Source of the DNA: Pectobacterium colocasium
Lineage (GTDB): Bacteria; Pseudomonadota; Gammaproteobacteria; Enterobacterales; Enterobacteriaceae
Reading direction: 5' to 3'
Length of the DNA: 64,000 bases
Assembly: GCF_020181655.1 (NCBI RefSeq)
Contig: NZ_CP084032.1
Span: forward strand, 2,852,001-2,916,000
Shown: piece after piece, positions 21,467-31,784 of the stretch
Numbering within the stretch: position 1 is the stretch's first letter
Layout of the letters: the number at the start of each line of letters is the position of its first letter
Program-made: the position numbers and the translations under genes
Notes under the pieces: generated by a model
Told to the model about the DNA's origin: nothing
What the model saw: only the letters and a program-made list of their open reading frames with translations
Database searches by the model: none

Positions 21467-21684
21467 TGCACCACCTCCATCGTTTCCGACTGACGGGCCG
21501 TACTCTTGCGCTGCTCGCGCGCCTGCTGGCGGCGTATATCATTCAGCAATGTGCGGCGATGCCAGAGGGTATGCCCGATCAATGCACTCAGCGGTAACAG
21601 CGTTAGCACCACGGCCAGCCAGACGTAAAAGGCATAGCCACCCATCGCAAAGAAATCCTGCCAGCTTGTGAACGCGATGTTCAT
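21463..21684 (-). CDS. ccmD: Haem exporter accessory protein CcmD
   Basis: A 73-residue small membrane protein with one helix ([27 protein letters not shown]) and a basic cytosolic tail ([18 protein letters not shown]). It stabilises the CcmABCE complex for release of haem-loaded CcmE. Size and position between ccmC and ccmE fit. Confidence 0.93.
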   Translation of the reverse strand: MNIAFTSWQDFFAMGGYAFYVWLAVVLTLLPLSALIGHTLWHRRTLLNDIRRQQAREQRKSTARQSETMEVVQ

Positions 21685-22421
21685 CGTGCGACTCCTCCTT
21701 TATTGACCAACGCCGCAACCCAGGGCGCGCGGCGCTGCTGCTCCAGTATCAGGTTACGCAAACGCATGAGTGACAACGTCACGAAAAGGCTCATGAATCC
21801 TAACATCATGATTCGCAGTGGAAGACGCATGGCGGGATCGATCGTTTTCTGCATTTTTGTCGATCCCTGATGCAGGGTATTCCACCACTCGACCGAGAAA
21901 TGGATGATGGGTAAGTTCACCACGCCAACCAGCACCAGAATCGCCGCCGCACGACCGGCAAGACGGCGATCGTCAAACGCGTTGTAGAGCGCAATGATGC
22001 CCACGTACAGAAACAGCAGAACGAGTTCCGACGTCAGGCGTGCATCCCAGACCCACCAGGTTCCCCACATCGGTTTGCCCCAGGTAGACCCCGTGGTCAG
22101 CGCAATAAAGGTAAATATCGCGCCGACCGGTGCCATCGCCGCCACGGCAAGCTCTGCTGTTTTGGACTGCCGAACCATCCCGACAAGCGCAAACATCGCC
22201 ATCACGGCATAGACGCCCATCGACCACACGGCTGCTGGCACGTGCAGGTACATGATGCGATACCCTTGCCCTTGCTGATAATCCGCCGGCGCAAACCCAA
22301 ATCCCAGCAGACAACCGCCGATCAGCAGCGCGGCGCTAAGCAGGGCAAACCAAGGGATAAGCCTGCCGCACAGGCCATAAAGGCGATCCGGCTGCGTAAG
22401 CTGATAGTGCTTTTTCAACAT
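21681..22421 (-). CDS. ccmC: Haem exporter membrane protein CcmC
   Basis: A 246-residue inner-membrane protein with six helices. The WWD motif reads GKPMWGTWWVWDARLTSELV, and the conserved periplasmic histidines are in MYLHVPAAVWS and IHFSVEWWNTLHQG. It loads haem onto CcmE. It is preceded by a 66-base gap after ccmB, the only non-overlapping junction inside the ccm operon. Confidence 0.96.
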   Translation of the reverse strand: MLKKHYQLTQPDRLYGLCGRLIPWFALLSAALLIGGCLLGFGFAPADYQQGQGYRIMYLHVPAAVWSMGVYAVMAMFALVGMVRQSKTAELAVAAMAPVGAIFTFIALTTGSTWGKPMWGTWWVWDARLTSELVLLFLYVGIIALYNAFDDRRLAGRAAAILVLVGVVNLPIIHFSVEWWNTLHQGSTKMQKTIDPAMRLPLRIMMLGFMSLFVTLSLMRLRNLILEQQRRAPWVAALVNKGGVAR

Positions 22422-22487
22422 AACGTGTGCTCACTCTGCTAAAACTCATCCCAACGGGACGATGAATGCGATCCTGAGATCGGAAAA

Positions 22488-23144
22488 TTATTGTATGCTC
22501 ACCCGCAATGCCGCCGCCGTGGCAAACGGACTCAGGGTGGCGCTGCCTGCCAGAAAGGCACCAAGGATCGCCAGATACCCACCGACCGGCAGTTGCATCA
22601 TCGCGGCCTCGACCGCCGCCGTCGCAAAAATCAACAGCGGTATGGTGAGCGGCAAGACCAGCAGGCTTAACAACACGCCGCTGCGGCGCAGCCCGACCGT
22701 TAATCCCGCGCCAATAGCACCCAGAAAACTGAGCGTGGGCGTGCAGAGCAACAGCGTTAACGCCATCACCCACCAGCCGTGGCTGTCCAGCCCAAACAAC
22801 AGCGCCGCCAGCGGAGAAAGCAGTAACAGCGGCAGCCCGCTGACCATCCAGTGCACCACGACTTTCGCCAGCACCACTAACGGCAGCGGCAACGGCAGCA
22901 GCGTCAGTTGTTCCAGCGAACCGTCCTGATAGTCGTCGCGGAAAAGCCGATCCATTGCCAGCAGAGACGCGAGCAATGCCGCGACCCACACCACGCCCGG
23001 CGCGACACGCATTAAGAGCTGCGGCTCCGGCCCGATGGCCAGAGGGAACAAAATGATGACGATCAGGAAGAACCACAGCGGATTGAGGATTTCCGCGTTA
23101 TTGCGCAACGCGACGCGCAGCTCTCGGGCAATCAGACGCCGCAT
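22488..23144 (-). CDS. ccmB: Haem exporter permease CcmB
   Basis: A 218-residue inner-membrane protein with six predicted helices and the CcmB features [20 protein letters not shown] and [15 protein letters not shown]. It is the permease partner of the CcmA ATPase. It overlaps the end of ccmA by 13 bases. Confidence 0.95.
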   Translation of the reverse strand: MRRLIARELRVALRNNAEILNPLWFFLIVIILFPLAIGPEPQLLMRVAPGVVWVAALLASLLAMDRLFRDDYQDGSLEQLTLLPLPLPLVVLAKVVVHWMVSGLPLLLLSPLAALLFGLDSHGWWVMALTLLLCTPTLSFLGAIGAGLTVGLRRSGVLLSLLVLPLTIPLLIFATAAVEAAMMQLPVGGYLAILGAFLAGSATLSPFATAAALRVSIQ

Positions 23145-23764
23145 GATGATGCTCCCTCACTCGGCGTAAGCGGGATACAGCGAATAGCCTGAGCGAACGG
23201 ACGCAGCGGCTGGTGGGTGGTTAAAATGATGATGCCACCGCGCGCAATATGGTGTTCCATACGTTGTGTCAGCATTTCGACGCCCGCCACATCAAGCGCG
23301 GTAAGCGGTTCATCCAGAATCCACAGCGGGACGTCGGTAAGCCACAAGCGCGCCAGTGCGACGCGCCGCTGTTGCCCTGCCGAAAGACGCGCCACGGGCA
23401 CGTCTTCATACCCTGCCAGCCCGACAGCAGCCAGCGCCTGCCAATGTGCATCCTGATGGTGTTGCGGATAGAAAAAGCGCAGGTTTTCTTCAGCGGTCAG
23501 GACGCTCTTGATACCCGGCTGATGGCCTAACCACAGAAGCTGCTGGTTAAACTGCTCGCGCATACGATCAATACGTTGCCCCCGCCAGCAGATTTCCCCC
23601 GATTCTGGCGTCGCCAGGCCGCTTAAAATACGCAACAGCGACGTTTTACCCACGCCGTTAGCGCCGGCAATCTGCACCATTTCTCCGGGGCTTGCCGTAA
23701 ACGACAACGCGCTGAACAGCACATGCTCATCGCGTATGCAAACCACGTCGCGCGCTTCTAACAT
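23132..23764 (-). CDS. ccmA: Haem exporter ATPase CcmA
   Basis: A 210-residue ABC-type ATPase. Walker A is [12 protein letters not shown], the signature is [15 protein letters not shown], Walker B is [12 protein letters not shown], and the switch histidine is in ILTTHQPL. It powers release of haem-loaded CcmE. It is the first gene of the ccm set and lies 191 bases downstream of nrfG in the same direction. Confidence 0.96.
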   Translation of the reverse strand: MLEARDVVCIRDEHVLFSALSFTASPGEMVQIAGANGVGKTSLLRILSGLATPESGEICWRGQRIDRMREQFNQQLLWLGHQPGIKSVLTAEENLRFFYPQHHQDAHWQALAAVGLAGYEDVPVARLSAGQQRRVALARLWLTDVPLWILDEPLTALDVAGVEMLTQRMEHHIARGGIIILTTHQPLRPFAQAIRCIPLTPSEGASSCGV

Positions 23765-23955
23765 CGGGGTGTACTCCTACTTTCTCAGTGGCTATAGAAT
23801 AACATGCTGCCCTTACTCCCCCTCTTGGGGGCCGTAACCCTAAAGAGTTAATCTCTTTTATTGAGATCAATAAAATCGGTGATTCCGGTTAGCCTCGCCA
23901 TTATGACGGCGTCAAAAGTCGTGCAGGCACCGCTGAACAGAGGAGGAATCACCTA
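23765..23955 (-). promoter_or_regulatory. nrfG-ccmA spacer with inverted repeats
   Basis: This 191-base spacer holds two structures. A 16-base near-perfect palindrome TTATTGAGATCAATAA (23858-23873) resembles an FNR box but with the half-sites too close (TTGA-N2-TCAA). A long-range pair GGTGATTCC (23878-23886) and GGAATCACC (23944-23952) encloses about 57 bases. Either could mark the end of nrf or a separate ccm promoter. Confidence 0.35.
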
Positions 23956-24801
23956 CTATTTCTGACTGTTCTTCAGCAGCGTTGCCGTGTTGATCGCCTC
24001 GATCAACTGAGCACGATTGAGCCGCGGGCTGTAGGTATCCAGCAGGCGCTGCCAAAGCGTAATCGCGCGCGCATAGTCCGCTTTCAGGAACGCATCAGAC
24101 GCCAGCAGCATCAGCGCCGTCACTTCATTGGCATCCAGCGCCAGCGCTTTATCGACCATTTCCTGCATCGATGGCGTGACGCTCTGACCCGCCTGGTAAT
24201 ACAGCACTGTCGCCAGTGCTGAATACAGCTCCGCGCTATCGTCCCTCAGCGCAATCGCCTGCCGATAGGCGCGCAGCGCGTTGTCATACGCGTTGCGGTA
24301 AAGATAATATTCACCCAGTTCAGCCCAGAGGACGCTGTCGCCCGGCGTTTTACGAATGTTGCCCTGCAAGGCAGCAAGCTGCTTTTCCTGCTGCTGCGCG
24401 GCACTAAAATCGTGTAGCGGATCGGCCAGCCGCTGGCGTTCCGCCTGAACAAGCGCCCCGCGCTGGCTCAACGCGTAAAGGGCTCCACTGCTCACTAAAA
24501 TAGCGACGATCGCGACGACAACAGCGAGGATGGGCATCGGACGCGGCACGGCGGGCGGAGATGGCGCTAACGGCAAGTCATGAATCAGCTCACGACTCAA
24601 CCGCTTTGCCTCATGTTCGGAGAGGTGGTTCCCTGCCTGCTCGCTCTGAAACTGCCAGAGGCGCTCGGCTACACACGATAGCTTGTCTTCCCCCTCCGGT
24701 TTACGCTGGGGCAACAGCGGCCACAATAGCCCAGCAACCAGCGCGACACTCGCGGTAACGATGAACACGATAGTTAACAGGTTTAGATTTAACAGGCTCA
24801 T
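23956..24801 (-). CDS. nrfG: NrfG, TPR haem-lyase accessory protein (CcmI-like, long form)
   Basis: A 281-residue membrane protein: an N-terminal helix ([23 protein letters not shown]), a cytosolic loop, a second helix ([23 protein letters not shown]), and a TPR region in the periplasm. NrfG with NrfE and NrfF attaches the special CWSCK haem to NrfA. E. coli NrfG is about 200 residues; this one keeps the full CcmI-like N-terminal half. ATG 24801 overlaps the nrfF stop (ATGA). Confidence 0.88.
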   Translation of the reverse strand: MSLLNLNLLTIVFIVTASVALVAGLLWPLLPQRKPEGEDKLSCVAERLWQFQSEQAGNHLSEHEAKRLSRELIHDLPLAPSPPAVPRPMPILAVVVAIVAILVSSGALYALSQRGALVQAERQRLADPLHDFSAAQQQEKQLAALQGNIRKTPGDSVLWAELGEYYLYRNAYDNALRAYRQAIALRDDSAELYSALATVLYYQAGQSVTPSMQEMVDKALALDANEVTALMLLASDAFLKADYARAITLWQRLLDTYSPRLNRAQLIEAINTATLLKNSQK

Positions 24802-25199
24802 TGGCGTCCTCCCCGATTCTGTTGTCGAATCACTCGCCACGCGATAACGGCAATCGCTAACAGCAACAGCAGCGGCGTGAGCCAGAGGATGCTGGTTTGC
24901 ATTTTCATCGGAGGGTTGTACTGAACAAAATCGCCATAGCGTTGATTCATAAAGGCGATAATGTCTGACTTGTCCTTGCCCTGCGCCACCATGGAAAAGA
25001 CCTCATGGCGCATGCTGACCGCGACGGGCGAATTCGATTCCAACAGGCTCTGGTTCTGACATTGCGGACAGCGCAATTCGCCAGCAATCGCCATCGCGTC
25101 CTGACGCTGTGCCTGACTGGCAAACACCCAGGTATCCACCACCTGAGCCTGCACAGAAAACGCCAGCAGCATAAGAAGAAACACAATGTGTTTAGTCAT
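24798..25199 (-). CDS. nrfF: NrfF, CcmH-like thiol protein for the NrfA haem lyase
   Basis: A 133-residue exported protein with signal peptide ([16 protein letters not shown]), redox motif ELRCPQCQ (Cys44, Cys47) and a C-terminal helix ([18 protein letters not shown]). It parallels CcmH in the same window but belongs to the nrf set by position. It overlaps nrfE and nrfG. Confidence 0.92.
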   Translation of the reverse strand: MTKHIVFLLMLLAFSVQAQVVDTWVFASQAQRQDAMAIAGELRCPQCQNQSLLESNSPVAVSMRHEVFSMVAQGKDKSDIIAFMNQRYGDFVQYNPPMKMQTSILWLTPLLLLLAIAVIAWRVIRQQNRGGRQ

Positions 25200-27066
25200 A
25201 CGCTCTTCGCCCTCTGAACCACCCCAGCAGTGCGCCCGCCACCATCAACATGCCGCCGCCCCACACCCAGCGGACGCCAGTTTGCACATAGAAACGCATC
25301 GCATAGCGGTTTTCGCCGGTTTTCTCTCCCATCACGGCATACCATTCCCGGATCGGCCCCCAGGCAATGCCCGGTTCAATCATCTGCTGTTTGCGTGCGT
25401 TGTAATAACGGCGCTCCGGCATAACGCGGGCGATTGGCGAGTTGCCACGATAAATCGCAATCATGGCCTGCTCTGCGGTGTAATTCTGCGCGGCCACTAA
25501 ATCCAGCTGTAAAAAGCGAAATTGGTAGTCGCCCAGCGTGACCTGTTCTCCCTGCCCCACGTTGACGCTGATTTCCTGCTTGCTGCCCGCAGAAAATGTA
25601 ATCCCCAGAGCAAACAGCGCCACGCCCGTATGCGCCAACAATGCAGGAAGCTGCTGACGTATCGCCGACAGCGGCTGCAACCACTGCGCGGCCATGACCC
25701 AGCCGATCAAACCCGCAGCCAGTGCGACGGCATACCCATGCGGCCATAAGACCAGCACGGTGACGACGCCGACCGCCAGCGTCATGAATAAGCGCCAGGC
25801 AGGCCACCGCGCGCTGCGTTTCCAATAGCCACCTGCCGCTATCCCAATGAGCAACAGCATCACCCCGCCGAAGGGCAAGAGCACACGGTTAAAATAGGGC
25901 GCGCCCACGGAGATCTTTCCCCACCCCACCAGCCCGTAAATCATCGGGTAAAGCGTGCCAAGCAGCACCACTAGGGCGACGGCGCTGAATAACAGCAGCA
26001 CCAGCAGTAGCACGATTTCCCGCGACCAGCCGGAGAAGCGGGCAGCAGAGCGGACAAGCTGAGCACGCCAGCCATAAACCGCCAGCGCCGCCATACTCAA
26101 GCAGGTAAACAGGATAAATAGCGGCACCGCACGGTCATGTTCGAGAGCAAAGGCATGAACGGAAACCAGTATCCCCGAACGCACAATCAGCGTGCCCAGC
26201 AGGCATAAAATGAACGTCAGCAGCGCCAATATCAGCGACCAATGGCGGAAGATGCCGCGCATGCGGGTGACAGACAGACTGTGTAGTAATGCGCTGGCCG
26301 TGAGCCACGGGAGTAGCGAGGCGTTCTCTACCGGATCCCAGAACCACCATCCTCCCCAGCCCAGTTCGTTATAGGCCCACCACGATCCGAGGATAATGCC
26401 CAGCGTTAACAGGCTCCAGGCGGGCAGCGTCCAGCGCCAGCAAATCCAGGCGACCGGTGCCGTAAACGCACCGTGAATCAGCGCCGCTAACGCCAGTGCC
26501 GCACTTACGGTTAACCCGCCATAACCCAGATAGAGCAACGGCGGATGGAGGATGAGGCCAATGTGTTGCAGCATGGGGTTGAGATCCCTCCCCGCTACCG
26601 CAGGCGGGAAGAGACGCGCAAAGGGATCGGAGAAAAAGACAATGAACACCAGCAGCGCGGTCGCTATTACCGCCAGCACCGCCAACGTCAGTGGGAACAG
26701 ATCGTTTGTCGCCTTACGATAGCGGCAAGCGAACGCGGCGCTCCAACCAGTTAAACATAACAGCCACAGCAGCAGCGATCCTTCATGTCCGCCCCAGACC
26801 GCCGCCATTTTTAGCCCCAGCGGTAAATCACGATGGCTATGCTGGGCGACGTAGTTAACGGAGAAATCATCCTGCACCACGCTCAGCGTCAGCGCGACAA
26901 ACGCAAACAGTACCAGGCCAAACAGCACCAACGTCCAGCACCGCGCCAGTCGGTACGTGCCCGACCAGCGCAGGGAGTAGCCTGAAAATGTCAGCAACGC
27001 CGTCGCTACACCGGCGCACACCGCCAGCAACAGCGCCACATATCCACATTCTGGCAATAGCAACAT
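25192..27066 (-). CDS. nrfE: NrfE, CcmF-like haem lyase for the NrfA active-site haem
   Basis: A 624-residue polytopic membrane protein of the CcmF family. The WWD motif is [33 protein letters not shown] and HPPLLYLGYGGLTV carry the conserved histidines. With NrfF and NrfG it attaches haem to the CWSCK site of NrfA. ATG 27066 has AGAGG upstream and is preferred over the preceding in-frame TTG. It lies 21 bases after nrfD. Confidence 0.94.
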   Translation of the reverse strand: MLLLPECGYVALLLAVCAGVATALLTFSGYSLRWSGTYRLARCWTLVLFGLVLFAFVALTLSVVQDDFSVNYVAQHSHRDLPLGLKMAAVWGGHEGSLLLWLLCLTGWSAAFACRYRKATNDLFPLTLAVLAVIATALLVFIVFFSDPFARLFPPAVAGRDLNPMLQHIGLILHPPLLYLGYGGLTVSAALALAALIHGAFTAPVAWICWRWTLPAWSLLTLGIILGSWWAYNELGWGGWWFWDPVENASLLPWLTASALLHSLSVTRMRGIFRHWSLILALLTFILCLLGTLIVRSGILVSVHAFALEHDRAVPLFILFTCLSMAALAVYGWRAQLVRSAARFSGWSREIVLLLVLLLFSAVALVVLLGTLYPMIYGLVGWGKISVGAPYFNRVLLPFGGVMLLLIGIAAGGYWKRSARWPAWRLFMTLAVGVVTVLVLWPHGYAVALAAGLIGWVMAAQWLQPLSAIRQQLPALLAHTGVALFALGITFSAGSKQEISVNVGQGEQVTLGDYQFRFLQLDLVAAQNYTAEQAMIAIYRGNSPIARVMPERRYYNARKQQMIEPGIAWGPIREWYAVMGEKTGENRYAMRFYVQTGVRWVWGGGMLMVAGALLGWFRGRRAYD

Positions 27067-27087
27067 CAACAGGCCTCTTGCTGGGAA

Positions 27088-28050
27088 TTAGACAACGGTT
27101 AACTGCCCCGCATAGAGGATAAAGAAGCGCAGGAGCAAAACGCCCACCAGACTCAGACCACAAACCGCCAGCACGCCATACGGTGAATGCTGTCGGCTAG
27201 CCCATGACTTGAGCAGCAAGGGAATGACTAACCCAATCCCGACCACGCCCAGCCAGAACCACGCGGCCCAGAATCCCCCGGCCAGCGCGGCCACCAGCGC
27301 GCGCTGCTTTCCATCGTCCCCTAAGGCGAGGCCGATAAAGAACGCGAACAGTAAGAAGATCTCTAACCACACGACTGGCGTTTCAACGCGGTGTACAAAA
27401 TGCGCTTCTTCGCTATGCGGATTGCGGCGATAACGGCAGGCCATGGCGATCAACGCCACCGCAGCACCAGAGGACACCCCTGAGAACAGGAACAGCGCGG
27501 GTAAGATCGGATTATTCAGCAGCGGATAGGTCTTCAGCGCGGAAAGTAAAAATCCGGTGTAAGCCCCTAACATCACCGCCAGCAGCAGCATCACAATATC
27601 CAGCGATTTCTGCATCGGTGCCAGCCAGCCAAGCACTCGGGGAACGAGAGTCAGCTTCGGTAGCCAGCGCTGTTGCAGCACGATAACCTGCTTGCTGAAA
27701 ATGTTGGCTAGCCACACTGCCAACGCCGCCATGTAGACCTGAAACAGCATGACGCCAACCGACATCACCGAGGTAAAGCTGTAATGGAACATGAGCTTCC
27801 AGAACGTCCAGGGACGCGTCAGGTGGAAGATCAGGATCAGCAAGCCCAAAATGATGGTGCACGGCGCGAGAATCAGCGTTGTGCGCATTAGCGTACTGTC
27901 TGCGTTTGCCTGTTCGGGGTGGTAACGCCGCAGTAGCGCCGACAGCGTCACCAGCCCCGCAGAAATACCCACCAAAAACAGATAAATCGCAATCGGCCAG
28001 TCCCAAACTAACGAAGCAAAATGGAATGCGCTTGAAGACACGGGCGTCAT
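27088..28050 (-). CDS. nrfD: NrfD, membrane quinol dehydrogenase subunit
   Basis: A 320-residue inner-membrane protein with eight or more hydrophobic helices and the NrfD/PsrC-family start (FHFASLVWDWPIAIYLFLVGISAGLV). It oxidises menaquinol and passes electrons to NrfC, then NrfB and NrfA. Its start overlaps the nrfC stop by four bases. Confidence 0.94.
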   Translation of the reverse strand: MTPVSSSAFHFASLVWDWPIAIYLFLVGISAGLVTLSALLRRYHPEQANADSTLMRTTLILAPCTIILGLLILIFHLTRPWTFWKLMFHYSFTSVMSVGVMLFQVYMAALAVWLANIFSKQVIVLQQRWLPKLTLVPRVLGWLAPMQKSLDIVMLLLAVMLGAYTGFLLSALKTYPLLNNPILPALFLFSGVSSGAAVALIAMACRYRRNPHSEEAHFVHRVETPVVWLEIFLLFAFFIGLALGDDGKQRALVAALAGGFWAAWFWLGVVGIGLVIPLLLKSWASRQHSPYGVLAVCGLSLVGVLLLRFFILYAGQLTVV

Positions 28051-28718
28051 TGATGAACCTCCCCGTATTTAAACGGTACGCGATAAACCTTAGGACGAGT
28101 GCCGAGCGCGATTTTGTAGCGATACGTCGGCTGTTGACGCAGCAGGCGGGAAATCTCGCTGTCGGGATCGTCAAGGTTGCCGAACGTCAGCGCGTTAGTC
28201 GGGCAAGACAGCACGCAGGCGGGCAGTTTTCCGGCTTTCAGGTTGGTCTTGCGGCAAAAATCGCACTTATCCGCCGTTTTCGTCCGCGGATGAATAAAGC
28301 GCACCTGATAAGGGCAAGCAGCAATACAGTATTGGCACCCGACGCACAGATCGGGATTCACATCTACAATGCCGTTTGCCGCATCGCAATACGACGCTCC
28401 GGTAGGACACACGTCAACACAGGGTGCATGATCGCAGTGCTGACAGGAATGACGGAAAAAACGGTATTTCACGTCTGGGAAGGTCCCGATCGGTTCGCTG
28501 CGAACGATCGTCAGGCGTGATACCCCTTCCGGCACCTGATTGACCTCCCGACAGGCATCCATACACGCCGTACAGCCGATACAGCGCGATTCATCGTGGA
28601 TCATGCCGTAGCGGATACCGTTGATATTCAGCGTCTGTGCGACGACTTGCCCCGCCGTACTGGTGAGGGCAATTAACCCCCCCATACGGGCAATAAATTG
28701 ACGACGAGAGCAACTCAT
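28047..28718 (-). CDS. nrfC: NrfC, periplasmic four-cluster ferredoxin
   Basis: A 223-residue iron-sulphur protein with a twin-arginine signal ([10 protein letters not shown]). [4Fe-4S] motifs: [37 protein letters not shown] and [22 protein letters not shown]. This is the DmsB/PsrB-type electron-transfer subunit partnered with NrfD. Confidence 0.95.
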   Translation of the reverse strand: MSCSRRQFIARMGGLIALTSTAGQVVAQTLNINGIRYGMIHDESRCIGCTACMDACREVNQVPEGVSRLTIVRSEPIGTFPDVKYRFFRHSCQHCDHAPCVDVCPTGASYCDAANGIVDVNPDLCVGCQYCIAACPYQVRFIHPRTKTADKCDFCRKTNLKAGKLPACVLSCPTNALTFGNLDDPDSEISRLLRQQPTYRYKIALGTRPKVYRVPFKYGEVHQ

Positions 28719-29284
28719 GGCTGCCTCTTATTACCCAGATGCACTGAGGCTGGGTTGAAATCGGGGTTATTGCGCTGCTCGCTATGACAGTCCACGCACA
28801 GTTTGATGCGACTCTTGTCGTTCAGCGTTTGCATACTATCCTGCGTAGGGTGCAACTGGTGGCAGCTGGCACACGCCACTTTTGTTACGTGCACATCGTG
28901 CGGCCAAAACGATTTTTGCAACTGTTCCGGCGTATGGCATGACATACAAACGCTGTTTTGCTCTTCCACCTTGTACATTGGGACGTTAAAGCGCATGACA
29001 TCTTTAACGCCTTCGCGGTGCAGCAGCGACGGTTTGCCGTGGCAGTTAGTACAGGTCAACTGCTGTTGATTATGCGGATTGATGGCGGTGGCATGTTTAC
29101 CCTTCATGCCATCCTCTTCCGGTTTATGGCACTGTAGACAAGCCTCATCGGGATTACGCTGGGGCATAACCTCCCACCGCTCTCCTTTTTCCGCCTGAGG
29201 TGCGGGCTGCGTCAGCCCTGGCAATGCCCAAAGCATGCCTGATACCAGCACCCCGGCAGTCAATAACGAACGTAATACGCTCAT
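28715..29284 (-). CDS. nrfB: NrfB, penta-haem cytochrome c
   Basis: A 189-residue periplasmic electron carrier that donates to NrfA. A signal peptide ([20 protein letters not shown]) precedes five CXXCH motifs: CLQCHK, CTNCHG, CMSCHT, CASCHQ and CVDCHS. ATG 29284 with GTGGAG upstream is chosen over an in-frame GTG six bases before. Its stop overlaps the nrfC start. Confidence 0.95.
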   Translation of the reverse strand: MSVLRSLLTAGVLVSGMLWALPGLTQPAPQAEKGERWEVMPQRNPDEACLQCHKPEEDGMKGKHATAINPHNQQQLTCTNCHGKPSLLHREGVKDVMRFNVPMYKVEEQNSVCMSCHTPEQLQKSFWPHDVHVTKVACASCHQLHPTQDSMQTLNDKSRIKLCVDCHSEQRNNPDFNPASVHLGNKRQP

Positions 29285-29327
29285 ATCCACTCCACTCTAT
29301 GTTCGCCCGCGTCCACGGGCGATGGGG

Positions 29328-30764
29328 TTATTGGCTCAGTCGTCCAGCTTTACGCGCTTGCTCGTCCCACTGCGGCACTACCGTATTCAGGAAATCCTGT
29401 TTTTCGGCGTTGATTTGCTGCATGTTGAGCCCAATCGCCTGCTGTGCTTTTTCTTTCGTCGAGATATCCGGCAGCTTGACTTCCCCAGTCACACCTTTTT
29501 GTGCCAACAGCCGCACCAGCTTGGTTCTCGCCTCGGCGGATTTACTCAGCGAGGTGCCAAGCATCCGTAAGCCTTCATCCGGCGCGTGCATGTGAATACC
29601 GTGAGAGGCAACCGCCAGATCCCAGCGCCATTGCGCATGGCGGATATCCATCAGAATCGGCTGCATTTCGGCTTCGGTTGCCCCGGCATCCCAGGCCGCT
29701 TTGGCCTCAAAGTGCGCGTGAACCAATTGCTCTTCTGCTTTCAGTTTTAAGTCCTGAATAGCCGTTTTGCGTTCAGCAACCACCTTCTGCATCGCCGCTT
29801 TATCCTGCGTGTGGCAATTGGTGCAGGTTTCGCCGTAATTGTCGAAAGGGTTACCTATCTTGTGATCGGTATACCGCTTGCCGTCCGCGTTTTTCACTTT
29901 CGGCATATGGCAGTCGATACAGGTCACATTGTTCTTACCGTGAATACCAATGCTCCAGGTTTCATATTCTGGATGTTGGGCTTTCAGCATCGGTGCGCGG
30001 GAGAGCGTATTGGTCCAGTCGGAGAAGGAAATAGCGTCATAGTATTTTTCCATGTCTTCGACTTTCGTGCCGTTATCCCAGGGAAATTTCACCGCTTTGT
30101 CTTTACCGGAAAAATAGTACTCAACGTGGCACTGTCCACAGACCATAGACTGCTGCCCGAATCGACTGGCTTGATCAAACGGTTTGCCAATGGCTTCCAT
30201 TGCGCGCTCAGCGTAAGGGCGGGACAGCGTCAGCGCCGGTTTGCCCTGAGCAAAATCCGGGGATGCGGTATCATGGCAGTCCGCACAGCCGAGATCGTTA
30301 GTCATCTCCGGCCCGCCTCGCGCCCACTTGCCTTTGAAGTAACCGTCCTCACCTTCTTGTTGAATCAAGCGGGCGACATCCGGGCTTTTACAACTCCAGC
30401 ACGCCATCGGCAGAGGGCCATCTTCCGCCGTCTTTGGTGCGCCGGTACGTAGCGTTTCACGTACGTCCGTGATGGCATAGGCATGGCCGCGTGGCTTGTT
30501 ATAGTCTCTGGAGAAAGGATATCCCGCCCAGAGGATCACCATCATAGGGTCTTCTGCCAGCGCATCGTGGCGTTCTGACTGCTCGCGGGTTGCCTTCCAC
30601 GAGTTGAATTGGTCGGGGTGTTGCGCGGTGAAGACGGAATTTCTTGCTTCTATTGGAGCAGGAGGGGGTGACGCCGGAGCATCAGCGGAATAGGCGGGCA
30701 TCATAAGAAAAAGACTGGCTACCATGCCCCACAGATAGGAGATTGACGTGCTTATCCTGACCAT
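29328..30764 (-). CDS. nrfA: Cytochrome c nitrite reductase NrfA (ammonia-forming)
   Basis: A 478-residue periplasmic penta-haem enzyme that reduces nitrite to ammonium in one six-electron step. The active-site haem motif is CWSCK (Cys122, Cys125, Lys126). Four normal sites follow: CADCHD, CGQCHVE, CIDCHMP and CTNCHTQ. A signal peptide ends near residue 27 (PAYSADA). It is first in nrfABCDEFG and has a predicted FNR-dependent promoter upstream. Confidence 0.98.
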   Translation of the reverse strand: MVRISTSISYLWGMVASLFLMMPAYSADAPASPPPAPIEARNSVFTAQHPDQFNSWKATREQSERHDALAEDPMMVILWAGYPFSRDYNKPRGHAYAITDVRETLRTGAPKTAEDGPLPMACWSCKSPDVARLIQQEGEDGYFKGKWARGGPEMTNDLGCADCHDTASPDFAQGKPALTLSRPYAERAMEAIGKPFDQASRFGQQSMVCGQCHVEYYFSGKDKAVKFPWDNGTKVEDMEKYYDAISFSDWTNTLSRAPMLKAQHPEYETWSIGIHGKNNVTCIDCHMPKVKNADGKRYTDHKIGNPFDNYGETCTNCHTQDKAAMQKVVAERKTAIQDLKLKAEEQLVHAHFEAKAAWDAGATEAEMQPILMDIRHAQWRWDLAVASHGIHMHAPDEGLRMLGTSLSKSAEARTKLVRLLAQKGVTGEVKLPDISTKEKAQQAIGLNMQQINAEKQDFLNTVVPQWDEQARKAGRLSQ

Positions 30765-30857
30765 GCGTTTGTGTCCAATTTAAGCCGCCTGCTGGCGGTC
30801 ATTTTAGTTATCTATTTGACAGAAACCACAACAACTGTCGTGACATTACTCGCCCTA

Positions 30858-30899
30858 TGAATAACAAAAAGATGCATTCAAAATATTGTTTTTGATCAA
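30858..30899 (-). promoter_or_regulatory. Predicted FNR-activated nrfA promoter
   Basis: On the minus strand TTGAT-CAAA-AACAA (30899-30886) matches the FNR consensus at nine of ten defined bases. A -10 element TATTCA lies at 30863-30858, predicting a start near 30851. The FNR centre is then at -41.5, the standard class II activator position and the one known for E. coli nrfA. Confidence 0.7.
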
Positions 30900-31083
30900 A
30901 GGTAAAGAAAAGTAATGAATCGTATCGAAAGTTATATGAGGATTGTCTCAGTCACGGCAGGATGGCGCACACGGTGAAACACGAACAGAGGTCGCCACGG
31001 GTGCTTCCAGACTCCTTTCTGATACCCCGTGGCTGAAACAGAAGCTTATAGTCACCCACTGGGTGCCGGACAAGCCCCTAACG

Positions 31084-31638
31084 CTACTCGGACATTCTGC
31101 CCTTGCGAAGGGGCAACATTCTTTCCAGCGTATTATCCCGCACGATATAATGGTGAAATAACGCCGCGGCAGAATGAATAGCAATAATAAAATAACCCGT
31201 ATTGGCTATCAATTCATGCAGCGATTTCAAATTGTGCTGAATATTTTCATTCAATACATGAGTAACAGGCATTGCTATTCCCAAGAAAGACCATTCCACC
31301 TGCCCGTAATAAAGCGAGGCGATCCCAAGAGCCGGTAACGAAATAAAAATAAGGTATAACACGCCGTGTGTTATTTTCGCCGTTATATGCTGCCAGCGCG
31401 GTAGCGGTGGGACAATAGCAGGGTCGCGATATCTCATTTTCAGCAACACTCTGATTAGCATGAAAACTAACACACAGGAACCCGCCGTATAGTGCATCAG
31501 CGCCATGGTTGCTCGCTCAGGGCTGTTTTTTGGCGTAAACCCTTTAAGCTCCATCGCGGCATAGGTAATCACTACCATGATAAAAACAAGCCAGTGAAAA
31601 ATGATTTGGCTAGTCGCATAGGTTTTTTTCATTTTCAA
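31084..31638 (-). CDS. Cytochrome b561 family protein
   Basis: A 184-residue inner-membrane protein with four helices and the CybB layout: FHWLVFIMVVITYAAM, MHYTAGSCVLVFMLIRVLL, TAKITHGVLYLIFISLPALG and LHELIANTGYFIIAIHSAAALFHHYIVRDN. The histidines in FHW, MHY, ITH, LHE, IHS and FHH are candidates for the b haem pairs. It likely moves electrons between quinol and another acceptor. It lies beyond the nrf promoter but is transcribed separately. Confidence 0.85.
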   Translation of the reverse strand: MKMKKTYATSQIIFHWLVFIMVVITYAAMELKGFTPKNSPERATMALMHYTAGSCVLVFMLIRVLLKMRYRDPAIVPPLPRWQHITAKITHGVLYLIFISLPALGIASLYYGQVEWSFLGIAMPVTHVLNENIQHNLKSLHELIANTGYFIIAIHSAAALFHHYIVRDNTLERMLPLRKGRMSE

Positions 31639-31784
31639 ATACTCGCCGATTAACAGTAAGCCATTTATAGAATTAAAACCTTAAGCGTACATTAATATAA
31701 AAAATTTCATTCCCGACAACTTTCTTAAGGTTGACATAATAATTCACTGCCAGGATGACCTTATTTTCAGCAGAGGTACATATT

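Noticed and set aside
23858..23873. Palindrome TTATTGAGATCAATAA taken as an FNR site for ccmA
   Set aside because: FNR needs four bases between TTGAT and ATCAA; here the half-sites are too close, so it is not called FNR.
30943..31161. Plus-strand frame of 72 codons between nrfA and cytochrome b561
   Set aside because: It overlaps the b561 gene end antisense, lacks a ribosome-binding site and has low-complexity, unrecognisable content.
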